Assembly (NCBI GenBank): GCA_963854835.1
Contig: OY978525.1
Coordinates: 88,547,671-88,611,670, forward strand
DNA: 64,000 nucleotides
Source of the DNA: Megamerina dolium
Taxonomy: Eukaryota; Arthropoda; Insecta; Diptera; Megamerinidae
Direction: 5' to 3'
A program made the translations under genes and the position numbers. The notes beneath the pieces were generated by a model. That model ran no database searches and was not told the origin of the DNA. It saw only the letters and a program-made list of their open reading frames with translations. Shown one piece after another: positions 26,601 to 39,800 of this stretch (its first letter is position 1; each line of letters begins with the position of its first letter).

Positions 26601-29600
26601 ACCACGGATCGATTTCACGTCCATCACACTGGAAGCATGCCTTCCGTCAATCACCACATGATCAATTTGGTTTCTTGTACGATGATCTGGAGACAGCCAT
26701 GTCGCTTTGTGGATGTCGAGATGCTGGAATCTGGTACCACCAATTACCATGTTTCGTGCTGCGGCGAAGTCGATCAGCCTCATTCCGTTATCGGATGTGT
26801 TCTGGTGGAGGCTAAATTTTCCGACAGTTGGACCAAAGGTACCTTCCTTGCCCACCCTGGCATAAAAGTCGCCAAGCACGATTTTGATATCGTGGCGGGG
26901 GCAGCGGTCATAAGCTTCTTCGAGGCGCTGAAAGAAGCTCTCCTTGGTCACATTGTCCTTCTCATCCGTCGGAGCGTGGGCACATATAAGGCTGATGTTG
27001 AAAAATTTTGCCTTGATGCGGATTGTGGCCAGCCGTTCGTTCACAGGCGTGAACTGTGAGACAAGATGTCGTAGTCTCTTGCTGACCAAAAATCCACATC
27101 CTAATTCGTGCCTTTCAGCATGGCAACTGTAGTAGATGTCACAGGACGCTCTTTTGGAGCAGCCCTGTCCTGTCCATCGCATTTCCTGGAGAGCGGTGAT
27201 GTCAGCTCTGTATTTTTCGAGGACATCAACCAGCTGGATAGAGGCACCCTCCCTATAAAGGGATCGGACATTCCAGGTGCATATCCGTAAATCGTGGTCC
27301 TTTTTTCGTTTGCGGGGGTCATCAACAAAAGCGGTAGTCCTTATCCGAGGCATATTTGTTTTTTTCATTGGGGGGGTTTTTTATGTGGCGGGTCCCAAAC
27401 CCAACGCACAACCTCTAACCGAGGAGATTTTCGCCACTCACTTCAGCCGCCTCCCAGCGGGTGCCAGGAAGACGTTGCCCGGTGGTCGCCACATGGAGGG
27501 CCCCCATTAATAATAATGAAAGCGCCATCACAGAGTAAGCAGAGCAAGCTATATGACTACCCCTCATTAACAAATAAAGGTATCATCACATAGCGCTCAG
27601 ATCAAACTACATGACAGCCAGTGAGTTGACTTGCAATGAGTTCAACAAGGATTGCGCTAGCCCCACCCGGTTGAGGCAGTTAGACACGTTACCTTGCGAA
27701 AACACCACCAGACCACCCAAGTACTCATATATTTTCATTAAAATTATGAAATTCAATAAAATTTATGAACTTCTTTATTTTCTAAACTTTGTACTGCATA
27801 TGTATTCAGACAAAAGTTAAAAATATTCAAGTTAAAGTTAAAAAAAATTTATAACAAAAAAAAAACTATAGTAAAATAAAAAGAGAATATTGTAAATTAC
27901 GAAAGGTTGAAAAATATATTATAAATTATGAAAGCTGTCAGACAATAAAAAATATATGTAAGTATATATGAATGCATTATTGCGAAAGATACGATGAAAA
28001 GGCATGGAATATAATTTTCAATTCCTCACACATGCACATATTTATTTAGAAGTTAAGTTACACATTTCATAAACAATATCATCTGATAGCTGATAATGAA
28101 TATTTTACGAGTATATTAAAAAGTTATCTCTTGTGTAAAAAACAAAACAAAAAATTTTAATCAGACAAATATTCTGCAAATGCAACACTATTTCAAAGCC
28201 GGAAAATATGGAATTAAATTACGAATTATTGGAATTATTGACCAATGTTTTCAGTGAATAGAGCTAATAAAAGCTGTAGAAGCGTAATTCGCAGGCCAAC
28301 CGGATTCTCAGAGATTGTGTCCATAAATTTGATAATGGTTAGAACAAGTTCATGGAAATTATAGTTAATAAAATATATTTTTTTACAATAGCATCCCGAA
28401 ACCCGAAAAGCCTGTAGCCTGTAAAATAATTATTACAAAATATATTCATCATAATGGTCGTACTATTTTTAACTGCTATTTATTGAAATACCCGGGAAGT
28501 TAACGTATTAACCCGGTACTATGAAGCTTAGTCGAGTCCCAAACAAAAGTACTGCGATAATTGTGTCGCTTGAATTAAAACTCTATAATTGTAATTACTT
28601 TTGTGCCATAACATCTGCAAATATGGAATTCAACGTATATCAAATTTAACCAAAATTAATCAAGTAATATTAATAACTGCAAGTCCAATGGATGCATTGT
28701 TAGTATATGTAAATTGAACAATACATATTAACATAAATAATTGAAAGTGATAATATGCATTATTAACGAAATTTATACACGAAACAGTGACACTGTTGAA
28801 CTACTAATTTTGTAGTTTTTAATTTTTATTTAACAATTTAAAAAAGGAAATATGATGGGGACAAGGTGTGCCACTACAGTGTTGCTCTCTGCTAACATAG
28901 ATATAATTTAAGCTTCCTTCGTTTCATATATGTAGCATTGCTATATGTAAAACTACCGGCCAGGGAATTTAAGATTGATTTTGTACTTTTCCAATTGAAC
29001 TGTTCTTTGTTGGAGCGCTTCATTAAAGAAAACATTATTTTAGAACGATGGGTCTTACGGTGAACGAGGGCAAGACGAAGTATCTAGTGTCAACAAACAA
29101 AGAGTCCCGGCGTCTTGGACAGCACGTCAACTACGCTTTTGAAGTAGTAAGGGACTTTGTCTATCTTGGAACAAGCATTAACAGCAGTAATGACGTCAGC
29201 CTGGAGATATTACGAAGGATCACTCTTGCAAACAGGTGCTACTTTGGGCTAAGTAAGCAATTGAGAAGTCGAGCTCTCTCTCGAAGAACGAAAAATACAC
29301 TCTACAAGTCTCTCATCATGCCTGCCCTAACATATGGCGCTGAAGCCTGAAAAATTTCCACCTCGGATGGGTGAATGCTTGGAGTTTTCGAGAGAAAAGT
29401 CATACGCAAGATCTTTGGACCTATTTGCGTTGGTGGCGAGTACAGAATAAGGTACAACCATGAGCTATACGAGCTGTATGCCGATATTGACATAGAAAAG
29501 CGCATCAAAATCCAGCGGCTGCGCTGGTTAGGTCATATCGAGCGAATGGAAGAACATGCTCCAGCTAAGGTGTTATATTCGGAACCCGCTGGAGGACGAC

Positions 29601-32600
29601 GCAAAAGAGGAAGACCTAACCTCCGGTGGAAAGACCAAGTTGTTCGGTTGTTATGGCCACATAAGTAAGTAAGTAATTATTTTAGAACGATTACATATTG
29701 ATTTTAGTCACTAATGTTTGTATGCTTTCTTTAATATGTGTTAGTGCTTACATATTTTTAAAACTATATGTTTATGTTAAATTACAAACTAATATTAATT
29801 TCGTTTAATAATTACGATTACATTACACATTTATAATAAACTACGGAAAGTTCAGCGCACTGCGTGCGTTGGTGCCACTGGGGCCTGTCGCTCCTGCCCC
29901 GCAGCAGCCTTGGATCCTATTTTGAACCTCCTCCCAATTGAGTTGCACATACTATGTACTTTATCGCAAACGGCACTCAGACTTAGAAAATCTGGATGTT
30001 GGAAGTGTACTCAACAAGGACACAGTAGTATCCTTACAAATGTACCTATAGATATAGTTGGCGACAGGACGGACTTTTGCCCTCGCCAGCTGACTTTTGA
30101 GAGTGGCATCAAGGCTGTATTTCCAAGTAGGAATGAGTGGAAGAAAGATGGGACCATTGGAACACATGCAGAGAAAATGGGTATTCCACACAACGACCAT
30201 TGCAGAAGCTGTAACGATATAACCGCTAAGGAGACGGTATAGCATTTCTTGTGCAGATGCCCGGCCTTATCCAGAAACCGATTAACATCCTTAGGTAGCC
30301 CTTTCTTTGACAGGTACCTAAATAGAGATCTCCCATATCCTTCAATTCATAAACAACTCCGGCTGGTTGTAACATATCGTTCAACATTCAGTAAGTCTTA
30401 GCGAGATTTATGGCTCAAAACGGCATTTTGTTTGCTACTTAAGCGACCAGGGTCGCAACCATTTACCTACTTACCTACCTACACATTTATAATTAGATTG
30501 AAGCGCCATTGTAGTCATCGAATTTAAAATATAATATACAATACACACCAAGCTACACACAGAGCGTTAAATTATTTATAAACATGAATTATTGCAGTAA
30601 AAATAAATAAAATTACAAAAATGAGACACAAAAAAATAAATTGTAATAATAAAAAATATGAAAGCAAATTAAATAAATATATTCCTGACACGCGCACGCA
30701 CACTATGAACATATGCTTTGCCCAAACGACAACCATATTTAACTCATATGTGGTCTACTTAATTTAGGATTAACACAAAAAGGTTTAATCGGAGAGCGTA
30801 AAAAAAATTCATTATTATTGTAAATTTTTTAATATTTTAATATCCATTTTTTTCTTTCATCATCGTCAATAATTTATTAGTTGATCCTCGTTTAAGTAAT
30901 ATGCTATGAAATTTTTAATTAACCACTAATTAACGTTACTTATACAGTAATGTGCAATATATTATAGAAATTATATTTGTATATTTAGTATACAGATGAG
31001 ATTTAATTTATGGTAATGCAAAAATCAATACTGTGACACTATCATGTGAATACGAGTATCTGAATTTTCATTACAAAATCTAATCAATAACTTAAAAAGA
31101 AACCTCAGCTCAACCATATTATGCATTAAACTAACCATCAAAAAAGAAATCGTATAACCAACAAACGAAACAACTAAAGTTAAAACATCCACCAGCATAC
31201 TGAATCAAATACCAAAAGATCCCAACTACTCCTATATACGAATACACTCAGAAAAATATATTCTATTATTTTCCTACTACTTTTTTCCCTCTATTAAATC
31301 AAGAGAATTTTATAATATATTAAATGGGAATTTCTGTAATAAAGGAGTGAAGCTGTTTCCGGTAGGGATAACACGGTATAGCAGTTATAAGATCTGGTAA
31401 CCCAAAAGTCATTTGTACTTCGTAGGGTTTGCAAATTTATTATGGAACGATTGACACCGCAACAACGCTTGTGAATACTGAAATTTTATTCCGAAAATCG
31501 TGGTTCTGTTATCCAAAGCCAAAAATCGCTACAGCCATTTTATGGTCGACATAATTTTTTCTCATTTTTGGCTCAATGGGTGTGTGAACAAGCAAAATCG
31601 TCGGATTTAGAGTGAAGACAATCCACAAGAAATTCTTCAGAAACCATTACATCAACAAAAAAGTACTCTTTGGTGCAGTTTATGGGCTGTTTGAATCATT
31701 GGTCCATACTTCTTTAAAAACATGGCAGGCAACGTAACCGTCAATGGCGATCGCTACATAGCCATGATAACTGACTAGTTAATTCCACAGTTGCATGGTA
31801 TGCATGTGGAAGAGATGTGGTTCCAGCAAGATGGCGCTTCATGCCATACATCAAACATAACAATCGATTTTATGAGGGAATCATTTGGGGACAACATAAT
31901 CTCTCGAAATGAAGCTGTGAACTATCCTGCATTGGATGAATTGCAAACAAACATTGAGCGAACTATTGCAGAGATTAGGCCCTAATTGCTTGAAAAAATA
32001 ACCGAAAATTGGGTTTCCAGATTACGCCACATTCGAACCAGCCGCGGCGACCATATGCCCTAAATCATATTCAAACACTAATTGCATAAAATTATCCTTC
32101 AAATAATTTTTAGTTCAGAATATGTATGTATTACTCACATTCATAATACACTTTGTATGTATTTCCAAATTTGAAAGTGACAATACGTTTAAGTTGTTTG
32201 TTTTTAACATTACATTAGTTGATATTGGTCATTATTGTAAGGTACATTGTTAGTCTTGTTCGGATTTTCGTAAGTTCCAAAGCAAGGAATAGAGCGACTT
32301 CTATAGGGGTCGTCCAAAGTTGTAGCGGGGTAAGATTGAAGGAGTGAATGGGACAGTTAAACAAATGGATCGTGTCGTGCGGTGATTGGTGCCCAGCTAA
32401 CGACAAAGAATTGACAATTCTAACAAAAAAATTGACATGAAAGCTCTTCTGAAAGAACTGTGCGAAAAAACTCGTACAAAATACGGACACACGAATTTAA
32501 CCGTTGCAATACACCAATACTCAAAGGAAAACCTAGTTCTAGTTCTTCAGTACATTCCAAAGTAAAGTACGTTTACGTGGCAGTACGGCAAATTCATTCT

Positions 32601-34400
32601 GTTACAGCTTCCCGTAATGAGCGATAGGAGGTATTCAATATGATTCAAATTTCATCAATTAGACTTTCAAGAAATCATACATTATTTCATAAATATCTTA
32701 ATAATGTTCCTATTGTCTATATTTATATCATACATATTGGTATGCCTTTCAGAAGAATATGTATGTAACAAAATGCGGTGACAATGCACTTGGATCATTT
32801 TAATTGTGCTCACAACTGATATCATAAGCATTCAGAAGAATAGCATTTATTCAAGTGACTTTGGACTCGTTTCAAACAGACGTCCTTTCAAATGTGTTAT
32901 CGTCCTCTTATAAACTCATTCTAATCTTTGTCCCCATATCTCTCTTTTTCTCTCGTTATGTGACTTTTCTAATTTGGTGCCTATTCTCAATTGTCTCTTT
33001 GGCCAAAGCCCCCATGCATACATATTCTATGAGAACGTGATGTGCTTAGGCAAAGTAACCAAAAAACACAAAATGAAAAATGCAAGAGTAAGTGGATAAA
33101 AGATATGTACTTGATACCAACGAATTATCGAATCGATTTGATGGGAAATCTTATTATAATGTGCAATTGAAAGTCAATCTTTGAAGTTGCAATTGCATGT
33201 GCTTTCTTGATATTATTGTAGCCATGAAAAAGACGCAAAACTGGTAGAGATGAATGCAATTGAATATTTTATAAGTTGATTCGAGAGTCAAACTCCATGC
33301 AGTGACATTACATATATTAGTGACTTATATCAGGTACATATGAGTACACTGTTTAAATATGCCAAGACTTTGTAAGTAAAAATCTAAGCAATATAAGCAA
33401 TATTTTCGGTAGACCTGACTGAATGATCATTGATTTAATTAATTAAATGCTCAACTTCAGCTGGATCTCTACATTTACTTAAATTTATAATGGATTGCGC
33501 CTCGTTTCTCAAGAAATGAAATACAAACATGACCATATATATTTGAAAACTTCTCGTCATTTTTTTTCCTTTAATTAAATGGGCTTATTAAATATCACAA
33601 AAGTGACCAATTTATCGCCAGATTAAAAACATTTATCTAATGACAATATCGCAACAGTTTTCTAATGTGCTCCTCAAACCTGACAAAAGGCTGCCTTTTG
33701 AGTGCGAGAAAAGAACATAGGCACATTTCTTCATATGCGAATATCGAGATGTATCAATCAATACAATATGTGATACGACTTTACAGCAAAAAAATATTTT
33801 GTAAATATTGTGTGTATTAACCAGGGACAAATGTTGCCCTATCGTATTTTTTTGAGGGCAGAAAATGCTGGCCTCTTGGCATTTTAGTGCGATATTTTTA
33901 GAAAAGAACATGCCAAATGTTGCACATTATTTCACAAAATACCATAAAAACCCTCATATGAGGCAGAATGAGTACGAGAGAAAAGTTTTTCGAGAAAAGA
34001 AAACGCCATAAATGTAGCAGGTTATACGGATTGAAAGAAATATAAGTTATAAGTCCCAAAATTTCTAGTTTATGGTGTGGGGAGGGGAGGAAAACAAATT
34101 GAAAGCCACGTCATTAAATTTCACTAGCAAATTGTAATACATGACGATAAAATTGGATGAAATTTTGATAGTAGTCAGTTAAAATATTGTATTTGTGACT
34201 CATTCACTAAAACTTTCCTGGTGTGTACTTATACATCATTCATGTTCCGGAAGAAGCAAAAATGCTTCAATTCCGCCTTTTTATTTCACTCTCTTTCTAT
34301 CTATTATGAGACTTCACCAGTTAGCTCAATATCTTTAGCTTTTTGCTAGTGTCATTGACGAAAATTATTTTCCTCTTGCATATCATAGCCTTTTCTTTTA

Positions 34401-34494
<94 letters not shown>

Positions 34495-36850
34495 CTCCCT
34501 CTCTCTCGATCAATCTCTCTTTCTAACTCGTTTTTGTTTGTCATTGCGAAAAAAAAATATAAGATACAATGCTATTAGTGCTGTTGCTACTGTAATGGCT
34601 ATATGACAGTAATAATTATAGTCGTTTGCCACAACAACAAAGACAAGAATGCGACGTATGTATATGTATATAGGAAAACGACTTTTGTTGCCACTTACAA
34701 TTGACTATTGAATTCCATTTCGTTCACTATAGTACGTTGGTATGTAGCAAACCAACCGTCCATTTCTATTGTATAGCAATTTCCTGTACTTGAGCATAAC
34801 TACAAAATTTTATAATTTCACTCTTTTCCTTGAAGCATATTTCTTGTATCCTCCTTTTATTTGAATTTTGTTTTTTTTTCTCTTTCATACTTTGTCGGCC
34901 ACTCATGCATATTTGAAGTGCTCTTCTCCCATAAATTTCAAATGGACATTTATGTAGGTAGGTACTCACTCGTATAAATATGTATCGATTTCTATGTATT
35001 ATATAAATATATTCGTTTATAATGTTGATGCATTATGATACCAAGATTATTATTATTACTGCAGTAAGTATATGTACCTATTTAATAAATTATGATGTAA
35101 CAAATTCAAGTACTTATATGTTAGATTGAAACGAAATGTTATGTAATTGAAGCTATAACGCAGGGCTTGCTGAATAGTTCACGGAGTGCACCTATACTGC
35201 ACTTGTACTGGAAAATAAATTTACAAGTGTAATGAACTGCTTACATGAAGCTTTAGGAAACTCGAAGCCTCTTCTTAGAAAATCGAAGATTGTTTTTAGT
35301 TTACAAAGAGGCCCAGAGAGATCTAAAGACGATTTTGCATATCTGAAATGTTGCTTCAACAGTACAAACAGAGGTAATTTTTGCATCGTGTCGTTAATGA
35401 CGATGAAAAATTGATCTATTACGACAACCCGAAGCGCAAAAAGTCATAAGTGAGACCTAACCTAAAGTGATGACGTGTATTTGGTGGGGTCAGAAGGTGT
35501 TATATATTATGAGCTGCTATAACTGGGTGAAACCATTAATGGGAAACGCTACCGACATCAACTCGTCAACTCATCAAATTGAAGCGAGTATTGAACCAAA
35601 AACGGCAGGAACGGGCGACCAAACACGAGTCAATGATTTTGCATCATGACCATGCTCAGTCGCATGTTGCGGAATCCATTAAAACGTACTTGGAAAATAG
35701 CGGATGGGAAGTCTTACCACACCCGCCGTATAGCCCAGACATTGCCCACTCTGTCTAGCACTTTTTATCTTGTCCGGAATACGCTTCATTTCAGTCAGTT
35801 ATCAAAAATTGGGTCGATTCTTTCAATAGCAATTTTTTTAAAGAAAGCCTCAATCAGAAAAAAATCGTTTAAAATATACTTATACACCCAATAGTAAATT
35901 CATAAACAACACCACAGACGTTTTAAATTAAAAGTAAATTAGTATTTCTTTGCACTGTGCATCAGGGGCACACAAGGGAAGGAGAAGGGGAGGTGCAAAT
36001 AAAAATGATATTAATAAAATACTTGCTTGGGCATTTTATTTCATATAGTTCGGAAAATGGTCTCATTCGTTAGGTTTCCTTCGAAACTATAATTTTAACA
36101 TTTTGAACCATCTCTTAATTTTCCATCAAGACAATCACCGGCCAGCGATCGAAGGCGGAGGCGGTTTTTCATTAAGCAATGACGCAATAGCAGCCATTGT
36201 GAATAATCACATCACGTCTGAGATAAATGCATTGGAAAATATATACCACTGAAAAGTAAAGTAAATTTTTAAACTATAAATTTGTTTCCCCATTTCCGCT
36301 ATATAATATTTTCAAGCAGCCTAGTAAATATGTATATTCAGTAAAGACGAATTACCCCACATATGTAATGACAAACATTCAATCGCAAAACTTTTTCTAT
36401 TAGTGCATGTCGTAATGAACGAATGAGAAAATTGCATGCCACTTTGCAATGCCAAACCCGAAATGCATTCGTTACATTATTCTGCAAGTATAAGTATGCA
36501 TAGGAAATATTGAAGGGAAATTGAAAAAAGTATGACCACCATAACATTTCGATTATACTCTCTCTCTTTCTCGCGTGTGTTGCACATGTTGTAAAATATT
36601 TAATCAATAAAAATTTCATTTCTAAACTTTATGATGTTACAAAAATTGAAAATATCATATACATGCTTATGTAAGTCCAAATATACTCATACTCGTTTAT
36701 ACGTAAGACACAGTACGGATGATGAAGCAAAGAAACAAGCTTTTCTACTGACATGTAGATAAAAGCGTCACGCACTCACTCATCACTCTGCATTTACATA
36801 TGTACGTATGTATGTATGTATAAATACAATATATAAATTGAAAATGACTA

Positions 36851-36888
<38 letters not shown>

Positions 36889-39800
36889 TCAAAATATTAT
36901 TCTACATAAAACATAAAAAGTTTTACAGGCGATTATTACCCTATACATACAAGTGAGTTTCATTCGCATCTTTTACTATGTGAGTAGACGTATCAGTCTT
37001 TGTTCAGCTTTTTGTTACTTTGCAACAATTTCATTTCATTTAGTATATAGTCGGACAGACACGCAAAACTTTTGGTCAAAGATGAATGCACTACTAGCAT
37101 GCATATGCATACATATGCACAGTGCTGCATACATACAATGTTATCGGTAATGCCAATTGATATAATGGTAAGATGAAGAAAGGGAGAAAACGAAGGATGA
37201 ACAAGTAGATGGTTCATCGGAATTTCGCCTTCAGTTGAGTCGAGCTCAATTGTCTTGTGTTGTATATTATAGGGTATGTGAGAGGACATTTTGGTCAATT
37301 TATACATATTTCATATTTACTGAGCGAAATGGAAACTTTTAAAGTCAATTCTAGTATTCTTTTACTTTTCTTTCTATACTACTCTTTTGCAATATACTTT
37401 GCAAAGATTTTCCAATAGTAAAGTTTTGCAAAAGTATTTCATTACAATTTTGACTTTTTCTCGTCTCTAGTTTTTCTTTGCATACTTTCAGTCAGAGTTG
37501 GGTACTAATTGAATAGTTTTGTAATTAATGTAACACAGAGAAAATGAATACTTGAAATCATCCTCCCGAATACGAATACAGCATTATAATATTGACCAAA
37601 AGAGCAGCTCAGTCATAGAAATACAATAGTGTGTTCGTTGTCATAAACTTGCTTCGTAATTAGTAATATTGTATTCGGAATCGATTACTTCCCAACTCTG
37701 CATTCAGTTTATGAAAGTGTGCAAATATACTAGAAAAGTGTTTGAATTTTAAATGTGCATAAATGTTTGTCAGTGAAAATGACATAAACTGATTTTGTTT
37801 TTTTTTTTATTTAAATTTTGCATCGAAAAATAACTTTTTTTTACAAGTTTATATAATTTTGCAATTCCACAAGCATTAATTGGAATCCCAATAAAAAGAA
37901 AATGTCCTTCTCTAAACATAATTTAAATTTGATTCGTTGTCATTGAAATTCATACATGACCGTAAAATGTAGTCTTGTACATATATTATGTATATAGGTA
38001 AGTTAAATGGCTGCTCCAAAGAGCTCACTAAGGCTTGCAAAGGCCCATTGTGAATGCAATCTCTCTAAATCATAAAGTATTCTTCACATTCACCTATGAT
38101 ATTTTTGCGAAGGTTTCCGACGGATTTTGCAAAATCATGTGTTAAATGAATGTTAAATCTAATCTCAGTCAATTCAATGTTTTGAAGAATACAACTATTA
38201 TGATACCACTATTTTCACTACATAACCCATCTCTTTTATTTCATTTTTTTAACCCATCTCTTAGAGGCATACTGCTTAGGATCATATATGAGTGACCCAT
38301 CATATTTACATTACAAATAAAATGCAATATTGTTTATAATAAAATAAATTCTAAAATGTTTTTGATATTACTGATACATACTATAACTCCTTTTACTATA
38401 ATACTAACTAATGAAATCTGATATAATAATAATCCATTTCAACTTACCTCAATCTTTTGCAACACCTTTTCCAGTCCAGTAATTGTTAATTCTTGATCCT
38501 TTAAATCAGTTGCAAACAATGTATCGGGTGTAACTCTTATTCCCGGTACAAATTTCAGTGACATACTACTTGTTAAGCCATTTTGTAGTGTAACCTAGTA
38601 AATATACATGCACACATAAGTATATTATATAATACATACAACGACAGTAACAATAAAAACAGATGATTGTTTGCTAACACACCTCCAAGTCTAAATGTAC
38701 ATCATTAGACTTGATAATGTTGAGGATTTCATTGAAATTGGTAATCAAGTCAATTTGACAAGCATAACGACCGGTTTCAGTTTCAAATATGGGCGTTACT
38801 TTATAATGATCCAGCAACTGTTGACCCAATGTATGCTGCGATGTTAGACGACATTTAAATAATGTAGCAGGAATTTGTTGAAGGACATTCGAACATCTAG
38901 TAATATTTTGCGTAACCTTTGAATACATATACACAGATGCAAGAAAAAAATCAAAGAAAACAAAGAAAATCAAATAAGAAATATACAACTAATATGAGTA
39001 CACAGGCTAAGTCGAATTTTACTTACCAAATTTGTCAACTTATCTAATTGTAAATGATTGCGTAAAACTAAATATCCACGATATGAAGATCCACTAAATA
39101 TATCGTATGATTTCAAAAATTGAATCTACAAAGTGAAAATGCGGGCACCCGCCAAGAATATATTAATATAAATGATACGACAAAAGCGAACAAAATCAAC
39201 TCACCACATTGGCACTACGAATTTCGACATCATTTCGTATAAAGCTACCACTTGTCGCATCACCATTAATAATTGTAACTTTATCACCCGATTTAAACCG
39301 ACTATCTAGTACTCTAGCCACTCCTGCGAAAGAAAAAACATTATATATGGTCTGATTATAAAACTGTTTAAAAATATATTCAAAAAATTGCATCATAAAT
39401 ACTGAAATTTCTTAAGTTCAACTGTTTATGAGTTTATCACTTTGAACTTTGAAAAAAGAATCTACGCATTTCACCATTTATTAATTGATTTAAAAGGAAA
39501 ACATCAAAAATCGTTTAATTAATTTTTTAGTGCAAATAGTTAGCGCCGCAAAATATGCAATGATAATGTAAATATTTTTACATTTCCGAAGCATATGTGA
39601 ACCACACATACTATATATGAATTATCTAAAACAAATTAAATACGAAGCTTGGTTATTTATCGGGTGCTTCAAAAGAATATTTAATTATAAATTATTTGTT
39701 TATTCACAAAATTGTTATTTTACTCCATAGTGACGTTAATCGTTTAATCAAACAATCTGACTAATGAATTACTCAATTAATCAATATTTTGATTAATTAA

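Larger units (their letters stand above)
24340..27717 (-). mobile_element. Full-length RTE-like non-LTR retrotransposon with TSD
   Basis: The insertion is flanked by identical caagtactcatata at 24326-24339 and 27718-27731 (14-bp target-site duplication). The 3' end (low coordinates) carries a short TAAG-type tetranucleotide tail instead of poly(A). A 5' leader of about 350 bp precedes the ORF. Single-ORF layout, endonuclease-RT order, about 3.4 kb length and tandem-repeat tail fit the RTE clade; the clade call is inference from these features. Confidence 0.93.
19002..38447 (-). other. gp210 intron 19 (19.4 kb)
   Basis: The largest intron. It contains a near-intact mariner, the 699/600-bp tandem duplication, a full-length RTE-like LINE and its truncated copy, an RNase H-lineage LINE fragment, a rosa-like element and a mariner relic. 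The stretches 19002-20600, 21806-22869, 27718-29049, 30494-31340 and 32490-35360 are AT-rich with simple repeats and no supported gene. Confidence 0.75.

Noticed and set aside
24604..27593. Numerous plus-strand frames opposite the LINE ORF
   Set aside because: They are shadows of the 996-codon minus-strand ORF.
36118..36260. [12 protein letters not shown] string suggesting another mariner
   Set aside because: A single short motif without any collinear transposase sequence around it.
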